Source: an uncultured Eubacteriales bacterium | Lineage (GTDB): Bacteria; Bacillota_A; Clostridia; Christensenellales; Aristaeellaceae | Direction: 5' to 3' | Assembly (NCBI GenBank): GCA_902803675.1 | Contig: CADCQZ010000189.1 | Location: 1-8,143, forward strand | DNA length: 8,143 bases | Part shown: positions 7,015 to 8,143 of the stretch, piece after piece | Layout of the letters: every line of letters starts with the position of its first letter | How positions within the stretch are numbered: position 1 is the stretch's first letter | Program-made: the position numbers and the translations under genes | The notes under the pieces: model-generated | What the model was told of the DNA's origin: nothing | Seen by the model: the letters and a program-made list of their open reading frames with translations, nothing else | The model's database searches: none

Positions 7015-7773
7015 TCACAGGTTGTTCCGGCGCAGGATGGTGATCACGGTGCCCTTGATCTCATCCGCGTTCACGGCGCCGAAGAACCGGCTGTCCGCGC
7101 CGCCGTTGCGGTGGTCGGCCAAAACAAAGTACTGGCCTTCTCCCAAAGTGAGCGGGTATTCGACCAGGCCGGCATATTCCGGCGTGTTGTAGAAAATGTT
7201 GGTCTCGATCAACGTGTTGCCGTTGACCACGAGGCGCTCGCTCTCGGAGATCTCCACCGTGTCCCCCGGCCCGGCCACGACGCGGCATACGAAGCGCGTC
7301 ATGGGCGGATCGGCCGGATCCCTGAAGCCGAGCCAATCAAGAGCCCTGCGGATGACGGACTTTTCCCGGCGGGCCGCCATCTCCGCTTCCCCGCCCTCAT
7401 AGGTCTGCTCCAGGTAAGCGGTGGGCTTATCGAACACGATGACATCCTGCGCGTGCCAGCTCTTCTCCAGGCGGTAGAACATTACGAGGTCGCCCGCGTC
7501 GATGCGGGGATACATGTCCCCGTTCGGCATGACCGTCAGGCCCACCAGATGAACGAACAGGATATAGACTATCAGAGCGAACGCCAGCACCCGGAACAAC
7601 AGGTCCCGGAGCATTCTGAGATAACGCTTATGGAGCTTCCTGCGGCTTTCGGCTTTCTTTTCTTCCTCAGAGGGCTGCGCCGCTTCCGCCGCGGGAGCGT
7701 TATCGCTCACCGGCGCGGCGGTGGCTGTCTCATCCGCCGCGGGCGTCTGGATTTTTCGTTTCTTTCCGCTCAT
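7015..7773 (-). CDS. SipA-like inactive signal peptidase I homologue, probable pilus-assembly factor
   Basis: The 252-residue protein has the signal peptidase I (S26) layout. A 55-residue Ala/Glu/Pro-rich cytoplasmic tail is followed by one membrane helix (about 56-80). The substrate-site box MPNGDMYPRIDAGDLV (82-97) comes next, then the second catalytic box FVCRVVAGPGDTVEI (161-175) and the structural box LADHRNGGADSRFFG (218-232). In active enzymes the first box carries the Ser nucleophile before M-Y-P and the second a Lys before R-[IV]-[IV]. Here these positions are Asp86 and Cys163, so neither member of the Ser/Lys dyad is present. S. pyogenes SipA, needed for pilus polymerisation, is likewise a signal peptidase fold lacking its dyad. 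Together with the flanking xPTG protein and sortase, this points to an assembly chaperone or scaffold rather than a protease. The ATG at 7773 follows a weak, distant purine-rich stretch (AAAGGA, 15 bases upstream); no better start is visible. The tail is longer than usual for the family. Confidence 0.85.
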   Translation of the reverse strand: MSGKKRKIQTPAADETATAAPVSDNAPAAEAAQPSEEEKKAESRRKLHKRYLRMLRDLLFRVLAFALIVYILFVHLVGLTVMPNGDMYPRIDAGDLVMFYRLEKSWHAQDVIVFDKPTAYLEQTYEGGEAEMAARREKSVIRRALDWLGFRDPADPPMTRFVCRVVAGPGDTVEISESERLVVNGNTLIETNIFYNTPEYAGLVEYPLTLGEGQYFVLADHRNGGADSRFFGAVNADEIKGTVITILRRNNL

Positions 7774-7849
7774 ATCGTTTGTATCGTTTCCTTTCCCGGT
7801 CCTTCACACGCTGAGGAGAAGGCGCGCCACGCATGCCCTCTGCTCAACC

Positions 7850-7915
7850 CTCGCGGTCCCGCGAGCTGATCCCCCGCAGGGGGACGGAGTGGCTCCGGAT
7901 ACCGGAGCCACTCCG
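7850..7915 (-). terminator. Three tandem hairpins after the pilin gene (possible leaky terminator or mRNA-stabilising element)
   Basis: Starting 20 bases after the pilin stop codon, the minus strand can fold three hairpins in a row. The first (7885-7898 pairing with 7902-7915) is a perfect 14-bp stem, CGGAGTGGCTCCGG with its complement, and a 3-base loop. The second (7871-7875 with 7879-7883) is five C-G pairs with a 3-base loop. The third (7850-7856 with 7859-7865) is CTCGCGG with its complement and a very tight loop. No T-run follows any of them on the minus strand, so a textbook intrinsic terminator is not supported. The position suggests partial termination or 3'-end protection, making more pilin mRNA than mRNA for the assembly genes. 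That role is inferred; the stems are seen. Confidence 0.5.
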
Positions 7916-7935
7916 GTCAAAATGAAACGGATAGA

Positions 7936-8143
7936 TCACTCTTCCGCGCCGGCCTTCCTGCGGCGGCTGATCAGCAGCAGGGCGATGCCGGCCGCCAGGA
8001 TCATGACGTAAGGAGCGATGCGGAGCACCACACCGGTGGGAGAGATGAGGAGCAGGGTGTTGGTGATGGCGACAGACTGCTCGGCAGAAACAGTCGCGAT
8101 CTTGGGCGTGTCGACTGTGGCTTTTTGGGATTCATAAGCGGCC
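7936..8143 (-). CDS. C-terminal end of an xPTG-anchored surface protein, probable pilin subunit (partial)
   Basis: Only the last 68 residues are in the window; the 5' part lies beyond base 8143. The piece ends as a classic sortase substrate: ISPTG (visible residues 33-37), a hydrophobic span of about 20 residues (40-59), then RRRKAGAEE at the cytoplasmic end. Just before the signal is [15 protein letters not shown]. Its ITNT resembles the last strand of Cna_B or FctA-type pilin domains, where the Asn forms an internal isopeptide bond. The stretch [12 protein letters not shown] resembles the ends of clostridial pilin-like proteins, from memory. In known systems a sortase cuts between Thr and Gly and joins the protein to another pilin or to peptidoglycan. 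The xPTG form recalls substrates of the class B pilus sortase of Streptococcus pyogenes. The next genes encode a SipA-like protein and a class B sortase, so this is the likely substrate. Whether it is the backbone or a minor pilin cannot be told from the tail. Confidence 0.85.
   Translation of the reverse strand, partial: AAYESQKATVDTPKIATVSAEQSVAITNTLLLISPTGVVLRIAPYVMILAAGIALLLISRRRKAGAEE

Noticed and set aside
7111..7869. 252-codon plus-strand open frame opposite the SipA-like gene.
   Set aside because: The minus strand shows clear signal peptidase boxes; the plus product is a shadow.
7774..7935. Possible promoter (a TTGACC box near 7917) in the gap before the SipA-like gene.
   Set aside because: No matching -10 box at usual spacing on the minus strand; the stretch after it is taken up by the hairpins.

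Overview
The window is a GC-rich (roughly 60% by eye) stretch of bacterial DNA with every supported gene on the minus strand, so it reads from high to low coordinates. The organism is most likely a high-GC member of the Clostridia (Bacillota), probably gut-associated. The reasons are a strong AGGAGG ribosome-binding site, a class B sortase with Cna_B surface repeats, an xPTG cell-wall sorting signal, and a family 5 solute-binding protein of a kind I associate with such genomes. The taxonomic call is inference.

Layout in transcription order. (1) 8142-7936: the last 68 residues of a surface protein, probably a pilin, ending in an ISPTG sorting signal, a membrane segment and an RRRK tail. (2) 7935-7774: a 162-base gap holding three tandem hairpins, the largest a perfect 14-bp stem. 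(3) 7773-7015: a signal peptidase I-like protein in which both catalytic positions are replaced (Ser to Asp86, Lys to Cys163), as in the pilus-assembly factor SipA of streptococci. (4) 6966-1996: a 1656-residue protein made of an N-terminal membrane anchor, an apparently intact class B sortase, fourteen Cna_B domains, a MucBP-like domain and a short Cys-containing tail. (5) 1939-32: a secreted family 5 (peptide-type) solute-binding protein with no lipobox.

Genes 1, 3 and 4 carry the same parts as the streptococcal FCT-type pilus locus: an xPTG substrate, a catalytically dead SipA-like signal peptidase and a class B transpeptidase. The likely system is therefore a sortase-assembled pilus or surface fibre. 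Its unusual feature is that the sortase is covalently joined to a stalk of fourteen domains, each predicted to be locked by an internal Lys-Asn isopeptide bond, with a possible mucin-binding tip. The enzyme and an adhesin-like rod are thus one polypeptide held by a single N-terminal membrane helix. The solute-binding protein follows after 56 bases and may be co-transcribed, but its link to the pilus is unproven.

No tRNA, rRNA, CRISPR array, insertion sequence or convincing promoter was seen. The long plus-strand open frames are antisense shadows of these genes.
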